A stretch of DNA of 64,000 nt from Ottowia sp. SB7-C50 (GTDB lineage Bacteria > Pseudomonadota > Gammaproteobacteria > Burkholderiales > Burkholderiaceae_C): assembly GCF_033110285.1 (NCBI RefSeq), contig NZ_CP136995.1, positions 2,852,001 through 2,916,000 on the forward strand, given 5' to 3'. The stretch's first letter is position 1; every line of letters begins with the position of its first letter. Under the pieces are notes generated by a model. The model saw nothing but the letters and a program-made list of their open reading frames with translations. It did no database searches and had not been told where the DNA came from. Shown piece after piece: positions 35,080-45,724 of the stretch. The translations under genes were made by a program, and so were the position numbers.

Positions 35080-37188
35080 ATGACCGCCCCCCGCCAGATC
35101 TTCGTCACCACCGCCCTGCCCTACGCCAACGGCACCTTCCACATCGGCCACATCATGGAATACATCCAGGCCGACATCTGGGTGCGGTTCCAGCGCATGC
35201 AGGGGCACGCGGTCAACTTCGTGGGGGCCGACGACGCGCACGGCGCGCCGATCATGATCGCGGCCGAAAAGGCCGGCAAGACGCCCGAAGCTTTCGTGGC
35301 CGACATCGCCGCCGGACGCAAGCCGTACCTGGACGGCTTCCTGATCAGCCACGACAACTGGCACAGCACGCACAGCCCCGAGAACACCGCGCTGGCGCAG
35401 GCCATCTACAAGGACTTGAAGGCCAATGGCCTGATCGAGTCGCGCGTCATCGAGCAGTTCTTCGACCCGGCCAAGGGCATGTTCCTGCCCGATCGCTTCA
35501 TCAAAGGCGAATGCCCCAACTGCCACGCCAAGGACCAGTACGGCGACAACTGCGAGGTGTGCGGTGCCGTGTATGCGCCCACCGAGCTGATCGAGCCGTA
35601 TTCGGCGCTGTCCGGCGCCAAACCGGAGCTGAAAACCAGCGAGCACTTCTTCTTCAAGCTGTCCGACCCGCGCTGCATCGATTTTCTGAAGCAATGGACG
35701 ACCAGCGGCGCCGTGCAGCCCGAGGTGCTGAACAAGATCACCGAATGGATCGCCCCCGGCGAAGACGGCCAGCCCAAGATGGGCGACTGGGACATCAGCC
35801 GCGACGCGCCCTACTTCGGCATCGAGATTCCCGACGCGCCGGGCAAGTATTTCTATGTGTGGCTCGACGCGCCCATCGGCTACCTGGCCAGCCTGAAGAA
35901 CCTGCTGGAAAAGCGTGGCGAAAGCTACGACGCCTACATGGCGCGGCCCGATCTGGAGCAGGTTCACTTCATCGGCAAGGACATCATCACCTTCCACACG
36001 CTGTTCTGGCCCGCGATGCTGAAATTCAGCGGCCGCAAGGTGCCCGACAAGGTGTTCGTGCACGGCTTCCTCACCGTGAACAACGGCGAGAAGATGAGCA
36101 AGAGCCGCGGCACCGGCCTGGACCCGCTGAAATACCTGTCGCTGGCCATGAACCCCGAATGGCTGCGCTACTACATCGCCGCCAAGCTGTCGGGCCGCAA
36201 CGAAGACATCGACTTCAACGCCGACGACTTCATGGCGCGCGTCAACGCCGACCTGGTGGGCAAGTTCATCAACATCGCCAGCCGCGCTGCAGGCTTCATC
36301 AGCAAGCGCTTTGATGGCCGCCTGGGCGTCATCAGCGCCGACGGCGTGGCGCTGCTGGACGCCTTGCGCGCCGCGCTGCCCACCATCACGGAGCTGTACG
36401 AACAGCGCGAAACCGGCAAGGTGGTGCGCGAGGTGATGGCGCTGTGCGACAAGGTCAACGCCTATGTGGACGCCAACAAGCCGTGGGAAATCGCCAAGCA
36501 GGTCGGCCAGGACGACCGCCTGCAGGACGTGTGCAGCACCTGCATCGAGGCGTTCCGCATTCTCACCATCTACCTCAAGCCCATCCTGCCCAAGCTGGCG
36601 GCCGACGTGGCCTTGTTCCTGATGGTGCCGCCCGAAGATTTCGGCGACGTGAAGACGCCCCTGGGTCCCGGCGCGCAGATCGGCGAGTACACGCACCTGA
36701 TGCAGCGCGTCGACGTCAAGCAACTTGACGCGCTTTTTGAGCCGCCAGCGCCCGCCCCACAAGCGCTGGCAGCTATCGAATCAGAAGCATCGGTGGCCGT
36801 CGCCGTGCCCGGCGGCGAAGCGCTGGCGCCGGTCATCACCATCGACGACTTCGTCAAGACCGACCTGCGCATCGCCAGGATCGTCGACTGCCAGCCGGTG
36901 GAAGGATCGACCAAGCTGCTGCGCCTGACGCTGGACGTGGGCGAAACCGGCGACGACGGCCAGCCGAAGCTGCGCAACGTGTTTTCCGGCATCGCCAGCG
37001 CCTACCGGCCCGAAGACCTGAAGGGCAAGCACACCGTGATGGTGGCCAACCTGGCGCCGCGAAAGATGAAGTTCGGCGTCAGCGAAGGCATGGTGCTGGC
37101 CGCCAGCCACGGCGACGAAAAGGCCCACCCCGGCATCTTCGTGCTGGAGCCGTCGCCCGGTGCGCAGCCGGGGATGCGGGTGCGCTGA
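35080..37188 (+). CDS. metG: Methionyl-tRNA synthetase
   Basis: This 702-residue enzyme charges tRNA(Met). The catalytic domain starts [20 protein letters not shown] with the HIGH-type motif (HIGH, about residue 24) and has the zinc-knuckle cysteines ([18 protein letters not shown]) and the KMSKS loop ([12 protein letters not shown]). An anticodon-binding helical domain follows, and a C-terminal EMAP/Trbp111-like tRNA-binding domain ([14 protein letters not shown]) completes the long form. The linker before that domain carries a family A repeat ([11 protein letters not shown]). The ATG at 35080 matches the family start; the open frame further upstream is shadow sequence of apbC. Confidence 0.96.
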   Translation: MTAPRQIFVTTALPYANGTFHIGHIMEYIQADIWVRFQRMQGHAVNFVGADDAHGAPIMIAAEKAGKTPEAFVADIAAGRKPYLDGFLISHDNWHSTHSPENTALAQAIYKDLKANGLIESRVIEQFFDPAKGMFLPDRFIKGECPNCHAKDQYGDNCEVCGAVYAPTELIEPYSALSGAKPELKTSEHFFFKLSDPRCIDFLKQWTTSGAVQPEVLNKITEWIAPGEDGQPKMGDWDISRDAPYFGIEIPDAPGKYFYVWLDAPIGYLASLKNLLEKRGESYDAYMARPDLEQVHFIGKDIITFHTLFWPAMLKFSGRKVPDKVFVHGFLTVNNGEKMSKSRGTGLDPLKYLSLAMNPEWLRYYIAAKLSGRNEDIDFNADDFMARVNADLVGKFINIASRAAGFISKRFDGRLGVISADGVALLDALRAALPTITELYEQRETGKVVREVMALCDKVNAYVDANKPWEIAKQVGQDDRLQDVCSTCIEAFRILTIYLKPILPKLAADVALFLMVPPEDFGDVKTPLGPGAQIGEYTHLMQRVDVKQLDALFEPPAPAPQALAAIESEASVAVAVPGGEALAPVITIDDFVKTDLRIARIVDCQPVEGSTKLLRLTLDVGETGDDGQPKLRNVFSGIASAYRPEDLKGKHTVMVANLAPRKMKFGVSEGMVLAASHGDEKAHPGIFVLEPSPGAQPGMRVR
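36746..36788 (+). repeat. Family A repeat inside metG
   Basis: CAGCGCCCGCCCCACAAGCG followed by CTGGCAGCTATCGAATCAGA is a family A copy in reverse layout. It is read in frame as [13 protein letters not shown] in the linker before the C-terminal tRNA-binding domain. Confidence 0.65.
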
Positions 37189-37199
37189 CAGGCCGCGCC

Positions 37200-38921
37200 A
37201 TGGCCCTGCTGTCCATGCTCCACTTCCGCCCGCGCCTGCTGGATTCGCTGCAGGGTTACGACCGCGCACGCTTCGCGCGCGACTTCGGCGCCGGCATCAC
37301 GGTGGCGGTGGTGGCGCTGCCGCTGGCGATGGCGTTTGCCATTGCGTCCGGGCTCAAGCCCGAGGCGGGGCTGTTCACCGCCATCATCGCGGGCTTCATC
37401 ATCTCGGCGCTGGGTGGCAGCCGGGTGCAGATCGGCGGGCCGGCGGGCGCGTTCATCGTCATCGTCTACGGCATCGTCGAGCGCTACGGCGTCGGCAATC
37501 TGATCATCGCCACCGCGCTGTCGGGCGTGCTGCTGTTCTTGATGGGCGTGTTCCGACTGGGCACGCTGGTGCGCTTCATCCCGGTGGCGGTGATCATCGG
37601 CTTCACCAACGGCATCGCGGTGCTGGTGGCGCTGTCGCAGATCAAGGACTTTTTGGGACTGCACGTACCCAAGATGCCGGGCGATTTCTTCGGCATCCTG
37701 GGCGCGCTGTGGAGCCACCTGCACACCGTCAACCCCTGGGCGGTCGGCGTGGCGCTGGGCTCGCTGGCCATCGTGATCGCCTGGCAGCGCTGGCTGCCGT
37801 CGCTGGGGCCCAAGGTGCAGTTCTCGGGCAAGCTCAGCTCGGTGCCCGGCTCCATCGTGGCGCTGGTCCTGGCCACGCTGGTGGTGGGCGTGTTCAAGCT
37901 GCCGGTGGAAACCATCGGCAGCAAGTTCGGCGGCATTCCGGCCGCGCTGCCGGCGTTCGAGTTGCCCAGCTTCAGCTGGGAATCGGCGCGCTTCCTGCTG
38001 ATGCCGACCATCACGCTGGCGCTGCTGGGCGCCATCGAATCGCTGCTGTGCGCCCGCGTGGCCGACGGCATGATCGGCGACCGCCACGACCCCAACCAGG
38101 AGCTGATGGCGCAAGGCGTGGCCAATTTCGTCACGCCCTTTTTCGGCGGCATGCCGGCCACCGGCACCATCGCCCGCACCGTGACCAATGTCAAGAGCGG
38201 CGCCACCAGCCCCGTGGCGGGCATGGTGCACGCGCTGGCGCTGCTGGCGGTGATCCTGGTGGCGGCGCCGCTGGCCGGCTCGATCCCGCTGGCCACGCTG
38301 GCCGCCATCCTGATGTTCGTGGCCTGGAACATGGGCGAATGGCGCGAATTTGCCCGCCTGCCCACCTACCGCATGCCCTACCGCATCACGCTGGTGGCGG
38401 TGTTTTTGCTGACGGTGATCTTCGACCTGACCGTGGCGGTTGAGTTCGGCATCTTCGCGGCCTGCGTTACCTTCATCTACCGCATCTCCAGCCTGTCGCG
38501 GTCCGAGCGGCTCACGGCCACCGACCACCCCGACCTGGCCGGGCGCGACGACATCCAGGCCTGGCGGCTGTACGGCGCGCTGTTCTTCGGCGCCACCAAG
38601 CTGGTCGAGCAGATCGAGGACCACCTGCCGCCGCGCACCCTGGTGCTGGACCTGAAGAACGTGATCTACATCGATTCGACCGGCGGCGAGTCGCTCGAAA
38701 ACCTGGTGCACACCTGTCGCAAGCAGGGTGTGCGACTGATCGTGTCGGGCCTGATGAACCAGCCCGCGGACATCGCCCGCCGCACGGGCCTCAAGGCCCT
38801 GCTGCAGGAACGCTCGGCCGACGACGTGCAGGCCGACGTGGCCGCCGCCATTGCCACCGCCGTGGCCGGCGCGCCCGAAGGCCTGCCCGACGCGGCCCAC
38901 ATGGGCTATTCGGGCGCCTGA
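37200..38921 (+). CDS. SulP-family anion transporter with STAS domain
   Basis: This 573-residue inner-membrane protein of the SulP/SLC26 family has about 10-12 transmembrane segments (for example ITVAVVALPLAMAFAIASG, LGGSRVQIGGPAGAFIVIVY) and a C-terminal cytoplasmic STAS domain (LVLDLKNVIYIDSTGGESLE). Family members move sulfate, bicarbonate or dicarboxylates with sodium or protons; the substrate cannot be told here. It starts 11 bp after metG, so it may share its transcript. A second SulP gene lies at 59681. Confidence 0.92.
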   Translation: MALLSMLHFRPRLLDSLQGYDRARFARDFGAGITVAVVALPLAMAFAIASGLKPEAGLFTAIIAGFIISALGGSRVQIGGPAGAFIVIVYGIVERYGVGNLIIATALSGVLLFLMGVFRLGTLVRFIPVAVIIGFTNGIAVLVALSQIKDFLGLHVPKMPGDFFGILGALWSHLHTVNPWAVGVALGSLAIVIAWQRWLPSLGPKVQFSGKLSSVPGSIVALVLATLVVGVFKLPVETIGSKFGGIPAALPAFELPSFSWESARFLLMPTITLALLGAIESLLCARVADGMIGDRHDPNQELMAQGVANFVTPFFGGMPATGTIARTVTNVKSGATSPVAGMVHALALLAVILVAAPLAGSIPLATLAAILMFVAWNMGEWREFARLPTYRMPYRITLVAVFLLTVIFDLTVAVEFGIFAACVTFIYRISSLSRSERLTATDHPDLAGRDDIQAWRLYGALFFGATKLVEQIEDHLPPRTLVLDLKNVIYIDSTGGESLENLVHTCRKQGVRLIVSGLMNQPADIARRTGLKALLQERSADDVQADVAAAIATAVAGAPEGLPDAAHMGYSGA

Positions 38922-38955
38922 CGCGGCGCGGCTGGCGGGCCGCGTCTTGCTTCTG

Positions 38956-39012
38956 TTTTGATAGCTTCAGACGCTGGCCAGGCAAGCGCTGGTTGCGTTT
39001 TTATACTTTCGC
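38956..39012. repeat. Family A interspersed repeat
   Basis: The copy reads GTTTTGATAGCTTCAGACGC, then TGGCCAGGCAAGCGCTGG and an AT-rich TTTTTATAC tail, right after the first SulP gene. Confidence 0.7.
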
Positions 39013-39037
39013 CGCAAGCAAGCAACTTGATCGAACT

Positions 39038-39128
39038 CCGTCATTCCCGCGAAGGCGGGAATCCATGCCCCCACCGGCGGCGGCATCGGCAGACGCGCCC
39101 TGGATTCCCGCCTTCGCGGGAATGACGG
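39038..39128. repeat. Perfect 28-bp inverted repeat (CATTCCCGC type)
   Basis: The left arm (39038-39065, CCGTCATTCCCGCGAAGG in part) and right arm (39101-39128) are perfect inverses around a 35-bp spacer. Each arm is itself palindromic (TTCCCGC/GCGGGAA). Elements with CGTCATTCCCGCGAAGGCGG are widespread dispersed repeats in proteobacteria. A fragment (GCGGGAATGACGGG) is also present near 45653-45666. Confidence 0.85.
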
Positions 39129-39186
39129 GGTCAGTGGGCGCCGTTCAAGCCATGACTTTCGGATCCCTCATGCAGCCAGTGCGGCA

Positions 39187-39702
39187 TCAACCGCCGCCGC
39201 GCATGTCCGGCCCGTCCGGGTCGGGGCCGACTTCGCTGCGGATCACGCGGTAGTCCGGGCTGAAGATGACGTTGAAGGCCTTCTTCTCGCTGGGCGGCTC
39301 GAGGAATTTCCACGTCCACACCACCTCGTTCTTGAGCGCGTAAGGCACCTGCCTGGCGGGCTTGCCCAGCATGCGGCGCACGTCTTCCACGCCCATGCCG
39401 GGCTGCACGCGGCGGAAGTTGTCGGGTGTCAGCACCTGGCGCAGCGCGCTCATGCGGCCGTCGGGGCCGATGGTGATCATGTAGTTGCGCATGCCCTCGG
39501 GCTGGCGGTTGTATTCGTAGGTCTTGGCGCCGCCGGCCTCGGGCCAGACGCGCTCGGGCTGGCCGAAGCGCTGCACCACGTCGGCCTCGGTCGAGACGCC
39601 CTCCTCCAGCTCCTTGATGGCCTGCGGATCGCAGGCGGCGATGCCCAATGCCCCCAGCAGGGCGGCCAGCCCCCAGCAGATGCGGCGCGTGATGTTCTTC
39701 AT
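39187..39702 (-). CDS. BamE/SmpA-like outer-membrane lipoprotein
   Basis: This 171-residue protein begins with a lipoprotein signal (MKNITRRICWGLAALLGALG) with lipobox IAAC at Cys24. The mature part has two SmpA/BamE-like halves (STEADVVQRFGQPERVW and MGVEDVRRMLGKPARQV). BamE helps assemble beta-barrel proteins in the outer membrane, but this protein is longer than E. coli BamE and may be a paralogue with a different role. The start at 39702 was chosen because it places the lipobox correctly. It is divergent from the DUF3460 gene. Confidence 0.82.
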   Translation of the reverse strand: MKNITRRICWGLAALLGALGIAACDPQAIKELEEGVSTEADVVQRFGQPERVWPEAGGAKTYEYNRQPEGMRNYMITIGPDGRMSALRQVLTPDNFRRVQPGMGVEDVRRMLGKPARQVPYALKNEVVWTWKFLEPPSEKKAFNVIFSPDYRVIRSEVGPDPDGPDMRGGG

Positions 39703-39796
39703 GGTGTCGTGCCCCGGTAAAATGGATCGGAACGCCCGTAACGCGGCAGCCCCCAGCGGCGCCGTCGGACGGTTCCCACATAACAAGGCACAGTGT

Positions 39797-40015
39797 ATGT
39801 CCCTCGCACGCATCTTCCAGCGCCCGCATTACCGTTCCGACGCCACGCGCTTCATCGACGACCTCAAGCAGGCCAAGCCGCAGCTTGACGTGCAGCAGCG
39901 CCAGGGCCGCGCCCTGCTGTGGGACAAGCACATCGACCGCGACCTGCAGGCCGAGTTTCGCGCCGGCGACGTCAGGCAGAACGCCTACGTCTACCAGACC
40001 AGCCCCACGCTGTAA
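39797..40015 (+). CDS. DUF3460 family small protein
   Basis: This 72-residue soluble protein reads FQRPHYRSDATRFIDDLKQ at its N-terminus and QQRQGRALLWDK in the middle, ending NAYVYQTSPTL, matching the betaproteobacterial DUF3460 family. Function is unknown. The ATG at 39797 was chosen for its family-like N-terminus. The gene lies 75 bp before scpA, an arrangement that seems conserved in the group, so it may be cotranscribed with chromosome-segregation genes. Confidence 0.85.
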   Translation: MSLARIFQRPHYRSDATRFIDDLKQAKPQLDVQQRQGRALLWDKHIDRDLQAEFRAGDVRQNAYVYQTSPTL

Positions 40016-40090
40016 GCCGCGCCTTGTGGGCAAAAACCCCTCTGGTCGCTTGACCAGCCTGCGCATCGCGCTATCGTAAACGCAGCAAAC

Positions 40091-40942
40091 ATGTCGGCCG
40101 TCGATTCCGAGCCGCTGCTGGACGCGCCTGCCCAGGCGCCCCTGCCCGAGGTGGTCGACCACGTGGCCGTGGCGCGCCTGTACGGCGAGCCGCTGTTCCA
40201 GCTGCCGACCGACCTGTACATCCCGCCCGACGCGCTGGAGGTCTTTCTGGAGGCCTTCGAAGGCCCGCTGGACCTGCTGCTGTACCTGATCCGCAAGCAG
40301 AACTTCAACATCCTCGACATCCCGATGGCGGCGGTGACGCGCCAGTACCTGAGCTATGTCGACGAGATCCGCAGCCGCAACCTGGAGCTGGCGGCCGAAT
40401 ACCTGCTGATGGCGGCGATGCTGATCGAGATCAAGTCGCGCATGCTGCTGCCGCCCCGCAAGACAGCCGAAGGCCAGGAGCCCGAGGACCCGCGCGCCGA
40501 GCTGGTGCGCCGCCTGCTCGAATACGAGCAGATGAAGCTGGCCGCCAGCCGCCTGGCCGAAGTGCCGCAGTTCGGCCGCGATTTCTTGAAGGCGCAGGTG
40601 TATGTCGAGCAGGCGCTGAAGCCGCGCTTTCCGGACGTGGAGCTGGCCGACCTGCAGTCTGCGTGGGCCGACATCCTCAAACGCGCCAAGCTGGTGCAGC
40701 ACCACAAGATCAGCCGCGAAGAACTCAGCGTGCGCGAGCACATGTCCATCGTGCTGCGCAAGCTGCAGGGCCGCCGCTTCGCGCCGTTCGAAGACCTGTT
40801 CGACCCCGCGCGCGGCGTACCGGTGCTGGTGGTCACGCTGATCGCGCTGCTGGAGCTGGCCAAGGAAAACCTGGTCGAGATCACGCAGGCCGAGGCGTAC
40901 GCGCCGATCTACGTGCGGCTGGCATTTACACCGTCGGATTGA
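40091..40942 (+). CDS. scpA: Segregation and condensation protein A
   Basis: This 283-residue kleisin joins ScpB and SMC (or MukB-like partners) to compact and separate chromosomes. It has the ScpA N-terminal signature FEGPLDLLLYLIRKQNFNILDIP, the AAEYLLMAAMLIEIKSRMLLP helix and the C-terminal winged-helix region (FEDLFDPARGVPVLVVTLIALLELAKE in pieces). The C-terminus is followed by a family B repeat and panB. No scpB is in the window. Confidence 0.94.
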   Translation: MSAVDSEPLLDAPAQAPLPEVVDHVAVARLYGEPLFQLPTDLYIPPDALEVFLEAFEGPLDLLLYLIRKQNFNILDIPMAAVTRQYLSYVDEIRSRNLELAAEYLLMAAMLIEIKSRMLLPPRKTAEGQEPEDPRAELVRRLLEYEQMKLAASRLAEVPQFGRDFLKAQVYVEQALKPRFPDVELADLQSAWADILKRAKLVQHHKISREELSVREHMSIVLRKLQGRRFAPFEDLFDPARGVPVLVVTLIALLELAKENLVEITQAEAYAPIYVRLAFTPSD

Positions 40943-40965
40943 TCGACCGCGTAAACCTCCGAATA

Positions 40966-41079
40966 CCGGACGCGAAGGACGCCAAGGATTCGCAAAGGAC
41001 GCGAAAAACAGCCTAAAGTTTTTTGCATCTTTTGCATCTTTTGCGTCCTTTGCGAAATCTTCGCGTCCTTCGCGTCCGG
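40966..41079. repeat. Inverted-repeat element (family B) upstream of panB
   Basis: It runs from CCGGACGCGAAGGACGCCAA to the facing CTTCGCGTCCTTCGCGTCCGG, with a TTTTGCATC tandem in the middle. It ends 20 bp before the panB start codon, so it may be part of the panB leader. Confidence 0.85.
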
Positions 41080-41099
41080 CTGTTTTTTGAAGGCTTCTC

Positions 41100-41984
41100 A
41101 TGAACACGACGTCAGCGCCCGCCCCCGCCTCACCCTACGGCACCCTGCCGCCCGCCTCCCCGCTGGCGCAGCGCAAGCCGGTCAGCCTGCCGCGTCTGGC
41201 GCAGCTGCATGCCGCGGGCGAGAAGATCACCATGCTGACGGCGTACGACGCCACCTTTGCCGCCGTGGCCGACGCGGCGGGCGTCGAATGCCTGCTGGTG
41301 GGCGATTCGCTGGGCATGGTGTGCCAGGGGCTGCCGTCCACCGTGGGCGTGTCGCTGGAGGCCATGCGCTATCACACCGAGAGCGTGTCGCGCGGGCTGC
41401 ACCGCGTGCAGGGCACGGCCTGGCTGATTGCCGACCTGCCCTTCGGCAGCTACCACGAATCGCCCGAGCAGGCGCTGCGCTCGGCCACCGTGCTGATGCA
41501 GGCCGGCGCGCACATGGTCAAGCTGGAAGGCGGCGGCTGGACGGCGCCCACGGTGCGCTTCCTGGTCGAGCGCGGCATCCCCGTGTGCGCGCACCTGGGC
41601 CTGACGCCGCAGACCGTGCACGCCCTGGGCGGCTACCGCGTGCAGGGGCGCGATGACGCCGCGGCGCAAACCCTGCGCCGCCACGCGCTGGAACTGCAGG
41701 ACGCCGGCGCCGCCATGCTGGTGCTGGAGATGGTGCCCGCCGCGCTGGCCACCGCCTTGACGGCCGAGCTGCCGCGCTGCGCCACTATTGGCATCGGCGC
41801 CGGCAAGGGCACCGCGGGGCAGGTGCTGGTGATGCACGACATGCTGGGCATCAACCTGGGCAAGATGCCCAAATTCGTGCGCAACTTCATGGACGGCCAT
41901 GGCAGCGTCAAGGCCGCCATCGAGGCCTACGTACGCGCCGTCAAGGAAGGCCGCTTTCCGGACGACGCGGCGCACGCGTGGTAA
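41100..41984 (+). CDS. panB: 3-Methyl-2-oxobutanoate hydroxymethyltransferase
   Basis: This 294-residue TIM-barrel enzyme transfers a hydroxymethyl group to 2-oxoisovalerate, the first step to pantothenate and CoA. Family regions are [20 protein letters not shown], the metal-binding [17 protein letters not shown], and [22 protein letters not shown]. The start MNTTSAPAP has a GAAGG ten bases upstream; the first 25 residues are a disordered extension. panC, the next pathway gene, lies 1.8 kb away behind a permease on the other strand. Confidence 0.95.
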   Translation: MNTTSAPAPASPYGTLPPASPLAQRKPVSLPRLAQLHAAGEKITMLTAYDATFAAVADAAGVECLLVGDSLGMVCQGLPSTVGVSLEAMRYHTESVSRGLHRVQGTAWLIADLPFGSYHESPEQALRSATVLMQAGAHMVKLEGGGWTAPTVRFLVERGIPVCAHLGLTPQTVHALGGYRVQGRDDAAAQTLRRHALELQDAGAAMLVLEMVPAALATALTAELPRCATIGIGAGKGTAGQVLVMHDMLGINLGKMPKFVRNFMDGHGSVKAAIEAYVRAVKEGRFPDDAAHAW

Positions 41985-41997
41985 GCACAGTTTGCTT

Positions 41998-42047
41998 CTA
42001 AATTAATAGCTTATTGCGCTGGCCAGATCAGCGCTGGCACCGCTTTT
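41998..42047. repeat. Family A interspersed repeat
   Basis: The copy reads CTAAATTAATAGCTTATTGC followed by GCTGGCCAGATCAGCGCTGG, directly after panB. Confidence 0.7.
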
Positions 42048-42075
42048 GATGCGTGTCTGAAGTGGACCGCCGGCC

Positions 42076-42170
42076 TTTGAACGCAAAGGGCGCGGAGCCT
42101 TCGCAAAAGGCGCAAAACGTCCAATTGTTTTGCATGCTATGCGCCATCCCTGCGGCTTTTGCGTTCAAAA
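42076..42170. repeat. Inverted-repeat element (family B, AACGCAAAGGGCGC subtype)
   Basis: It opens TTTGAACGCAAAGGGCGCGG and closes with the facing GCTTTTGCGTTCAAA. It is the same subtype as the element between boxC and boxB and lies between convergent panB and the GntP permease gene. Confidence 0.75.
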
Positions 42171-42187
42171 GATGAAACCCCGCTGAC

Positions 42188-43600
42188 TCAGAACGACCCG
42201 AACATCGTGCCCAGCGTGATCACCACCGACAGCGCGATCAGCGGGATGACGATGGTCATGGCGGCGATGTTCAGGTACGACTGCTTGTGCGTCAGCTTGC
42301 AGATCGACAGCAGCGTGATGATGGCGCCGCAGTGCGGCAGCGAGTCGAACACGCCGGCCGACATCACCGCCACGCGGTGCAGCAGGTCGGGGCTGATGCC
42401 GGCCTCGTTGGCCATGCGCAGGTAGTCGGCGCCCAGCGTCTGCAGCGCAATCGACAGCCCGCCCGACGACGAGCCGGTGATGCCGGCCAGCACGTTCATG
42501 GCCACGGCCTCGCTGATCAGCGGGTTGCTCGACACGTTCAGCACCGCGTCGCGGATGATGGCAAAGCCGGCCAGGCTGGCGATGACGGCGCCGTAACCCA
42601 CCTCCGACGCGGTGTTGAAAATCGGCAGCATCGAGCCCAGCACGCCCTTGTTGATGGTCTGCTGCAGATTCGCCCAGCGGCCCAGGCTAATAAGAAGCAG
42701 CACGGTGCACGACACCACCAGCGCGATGATCAGCGCCCACATGCCCGTCTGGCGCGTGGCGTCCATGGTCGGAAAGCGCTCCTTGATGAAGCCCCAGTCC
42801 ATGCCGGGGAAGATGCCGTAGGTGAACAGCGCGTTGATGCCGATCACCAGCACCAGCGGCAGCAGCGCCAGCACCAGTGGCATGGTGCGCGTGGCGTCGC
42901 CGCTCATGTCGGCCTCGCCCACCATGCCGCGCAGGCCCACGTCGCTGTCGTCGTGCGTGCCATAGCCCTCGCCGGCCGCGCGCGCGGCCTTCTCGCGCGA
43001 GCGCAGCCACAGAATGCCCAGCGTGAACATGATGGCCCCGCCGATCAGGCCCAGGCCCGGCGCCGAAAAGGTGTTGGTGCCGAAGAACTTGATCGGGATC
43101 GCGTTCTGGATCGACGGCGTGCCCGGCAGCGCCGTCATGGTGAAGGTGAACGAGCCCAGCGCAATCGCCGGCGCCACCAGCCGCTTGGGGATGTCGGCAT
43201 CGCGGAACAGCGACTTGGCGATGGGGTAGATGGCAAACGCCACCACGAACAGCGACACCCCGCCGTAGGTGAGGATGCCGCAGGCCAGCACCACCGTCAG
43301 GATGGCGTGCTTGCTGCCCAGCGTGCGCTCGATCCATTGGGCGATCGCCGTGGCCGCGCCCGAGTCGGCCATCATCTGCCCGAATAGCGCCCCCAGCAGA
43401 AAGATGGGGAAAAATGCGAGCATGTAGTTGCCCAATGCGCGCATGAAGGTCTCGGTGTAGATCGGCAGCATCTGGGCGATGTCGCCCGACAGGATGACCG
43501 CCAGCGCCGCCATGATGGGCGCCAGCAACAACACCGTGTAGCCGCGGTACGCAAAGTACATCAGCAACAGCAGAGACAACACAATCGCGAACGTGCTCAT
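42188..43600 (-). CDS. GntP-family permease
   Basis: This 470-residue inner-membrane transporter has about 12 transmembrane helices and resembles the GntP gluconate/organic-acid proton symporters (ALPGTPSIQNAIP, NVLAGITGSSSGGLSIALQTLG, SLPHCGAIITLLSI). The substrate is not evident; gluconate, glycerate, hydroxybutyrate or short organic acids are all possible in the family. The start MSTFAIVLSLL follows a GGAG and begins directly with the first helix. The gene stands alone between panB and panC on the opposite strand. Confidence 0.88.
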   Translation of the reverse strand: MSTFAIVLSLLLLMYFAYRGYTVLLLAPIMAALAVILSGDIAQMLPIYTETFMRALGNYMLAFFPIFLLGALFGQMMADSGAATAIAQWIERTLGSKHAILTVVLACGILTYGGVSLFVVAFAIYPIAKSLFRDADIPKRLVAPAIALGSFTFTMTALPGTPSIQNAIPIKFFGTNTFSAPGLGLIGGAIMFTLGILWLRSREKAARAAGEGYGTHDDSDVGLRGMVGEADMSGDATRTMPLVLALLPLVLVIGINALFTYGIFPGMDWGFIKERFPTMDATRQTGMWALIIALVVSCTVLLLISLGRWANLQQTINKGVLGSMLPIFNTASEVGYGAVIASLAGFAIIRDAVLNVSSNPLISEAVAMNVLAGITGSSSGGLSIALQTLGADYLRMANEAGISPDLLHRVAVMSAGVFDSLPHCGAIITLLSICKLTHKQSYLNIAAMTIVIPLIALSVVITLGTMFGSF

Positions 43601-43705
43601 GGCGCCTTTCTCCGGGCAAAAAAGGCTCGATGGTGGCAAGCCGCGCGTACTCAGAACTTACACAGTCCAAGCGAAATAACGAAAGATCCAGCGCTTTTGC
43701 CATGA

Positions 43706-44599
<894 letters not shown>

Positions 44600-44916
44600 G
44601 CGGGTGCGGTGCGCCCCATGCCAGATAAAAATCCCCTTGTGCGCTGTCACGGCGCCGTTCGCAGCTATTTATTTCATAGCAAGCATGGGCATCTCGCGCG
44701 CCCGGTCGTATGGGCGCCCCCCCGTTGTCACCACGCGACGCCTGCGCCAATAATGGCGCGGATGCGGCATTTCGCGCTACTTGAGCGGCGGTGCCGGTCG
44801 GCGTGCGGCGCGCCGGGGGGCGTTGCGGGTGGGCGAGAATCACGACCCGCCACGCGCGGCTTGCGTGCAGCGCGGACGGATTTCGTTCACCTTTCACTTT
44901 TATAGGAAACCTCATC
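44600..44916. other. Intergenic region without a recognisable gene
   Basis: About 317 bp between panC and the YidB-like gene. It contains a family A fragment, CAGCTATTTATTTCATAGCA (44663-44682), and otherwise no convincing coding frame or RNA gene. An AGGAAA ribosome-binding site for the next gene is at its end. Confidence 0.6.
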
Positions 44917-45429
44917 ATGGGTCTGCTCGATTCGGTTCTGGGTTCGGTGCTGGCGGGTCAAAACCAGCAGGGAGGCCTGGGCGGCCTGGGCAATGTGCTG
45001 GGCGGCATGCTGGGTGGCCAGCAACAGGCGCCGCAAGGCCAGGCTGGCGGCCTGAACGCGGGCCTGATCGCCGCGCTGGCGCCGGTGCTGATCGGCATGC
45101 TGGCCAACAACGGTGGCCAGGGCGGCCTAGGCGGCCTGCTCGACAAGTTCACCCGCGCGGGCGCCGGTGACGCCGCCAATTCGTGGATCGGCACCGGCCA
45201 GAACCAGTCGATCAGCCCCGACGTGGTGACGCAGGCGCTGGGCCCCGACGTGGTGGGCGACATCGCCGCCAAGCTGGGCCTGGGCCACGGCGACGCCGCC
45301 GGTGGCATCGCGCAGGTGCTGCCCGAGCTGATCGACAAGCTGACGCCGCACGGCCAGGCGCCGCAGGGCGGCCTGGGCAGCGCCGACGACATCGTCGGCA
45401 TGCTGGGCCGCATGCTGCAGCAGCGCTGA
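44917..45429 (+). CDS. YidB-like DUF937 protein
   Basis: This 170-residue Gly/Gln-rich protein begins MGLLDSVLGSVLAGQNQQGG and matches the YidB/DUF937 family through GLIAALAPVLIGMLANNG, GTGQNQSISPDVVTQALG and the C-terminal LPELIDKLTPHGQ and DIVGMLGRML segments. The family is widespread and of unknown function. A TAGGAAA precedes the ATG. It is monocistronic and followed by a clear terminator. Confidence 0.85.
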   Translation: MGLLDSVLGSVLAGQNQQGGLGGLGNVLGGMLGGQQQAPQGQAGGLNAGLIAALAPVLIGMLANNGGQGGLGGLLDKFTRAGAGDAANSWIGTGQNQSISPDVVTQALGPDVVGDIAAKLGLGHGDAAGGIAQVLPELIDKLTPHGQAPQGGLGSADDIVGMLGRMLQQR

Positions 45430-45462
45430 TCCGCACCCGCGCCCTGCTACAGGGCTGATAGC

Positions 45463-45501
45463 GAACCGCGCCTGCCCCTGTGGCGGCCGCGGTTCTTTTT
45501 T
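45463..45501 (+). terminator. Rho-independent terminator after YidB-like gene
   Basis: GAACCGCG (45463-45470) pairs with CGCGGTTC (45488-45495) and is followed by six T residues. It lies 33 bp after the stop codon. Confidence 0.8.
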
Positions 45502-45524
45502 ATGGGAAAACGGAAGACCGAAAA

Positions 45525-45611
45525 CCGGACGCGAAGGACGCCAAGGATTCGCGAAGGGCGCGAAGGAAACAGCCAGGAATTTCCTGGTTTTTTTGCGTCC
45601 GCTGCGTCCGG
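45525..45611. repeat. Inverted-repeat element (family B)
   Basis: It runs from CCGGACGCGAAGGACGCCAA to a facing GCGTCCGCTGCGTCCGG, somewhat decayed on the right arm. It lies between the terminator of the YidB-like gene and convergent gpsA. Confidence 0.8.
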
Positions 45612-45724
45612 CTACTTCAACGGCGTCGGGCGGGCTGCCGCGGGTCAAGGATTGCGGGAATGACGGGCGTCACAGCGGGAGAGCCGTTCAAGTGAGTGGC
45701 TTTCCGCTCCATGGGGCCGTCCGC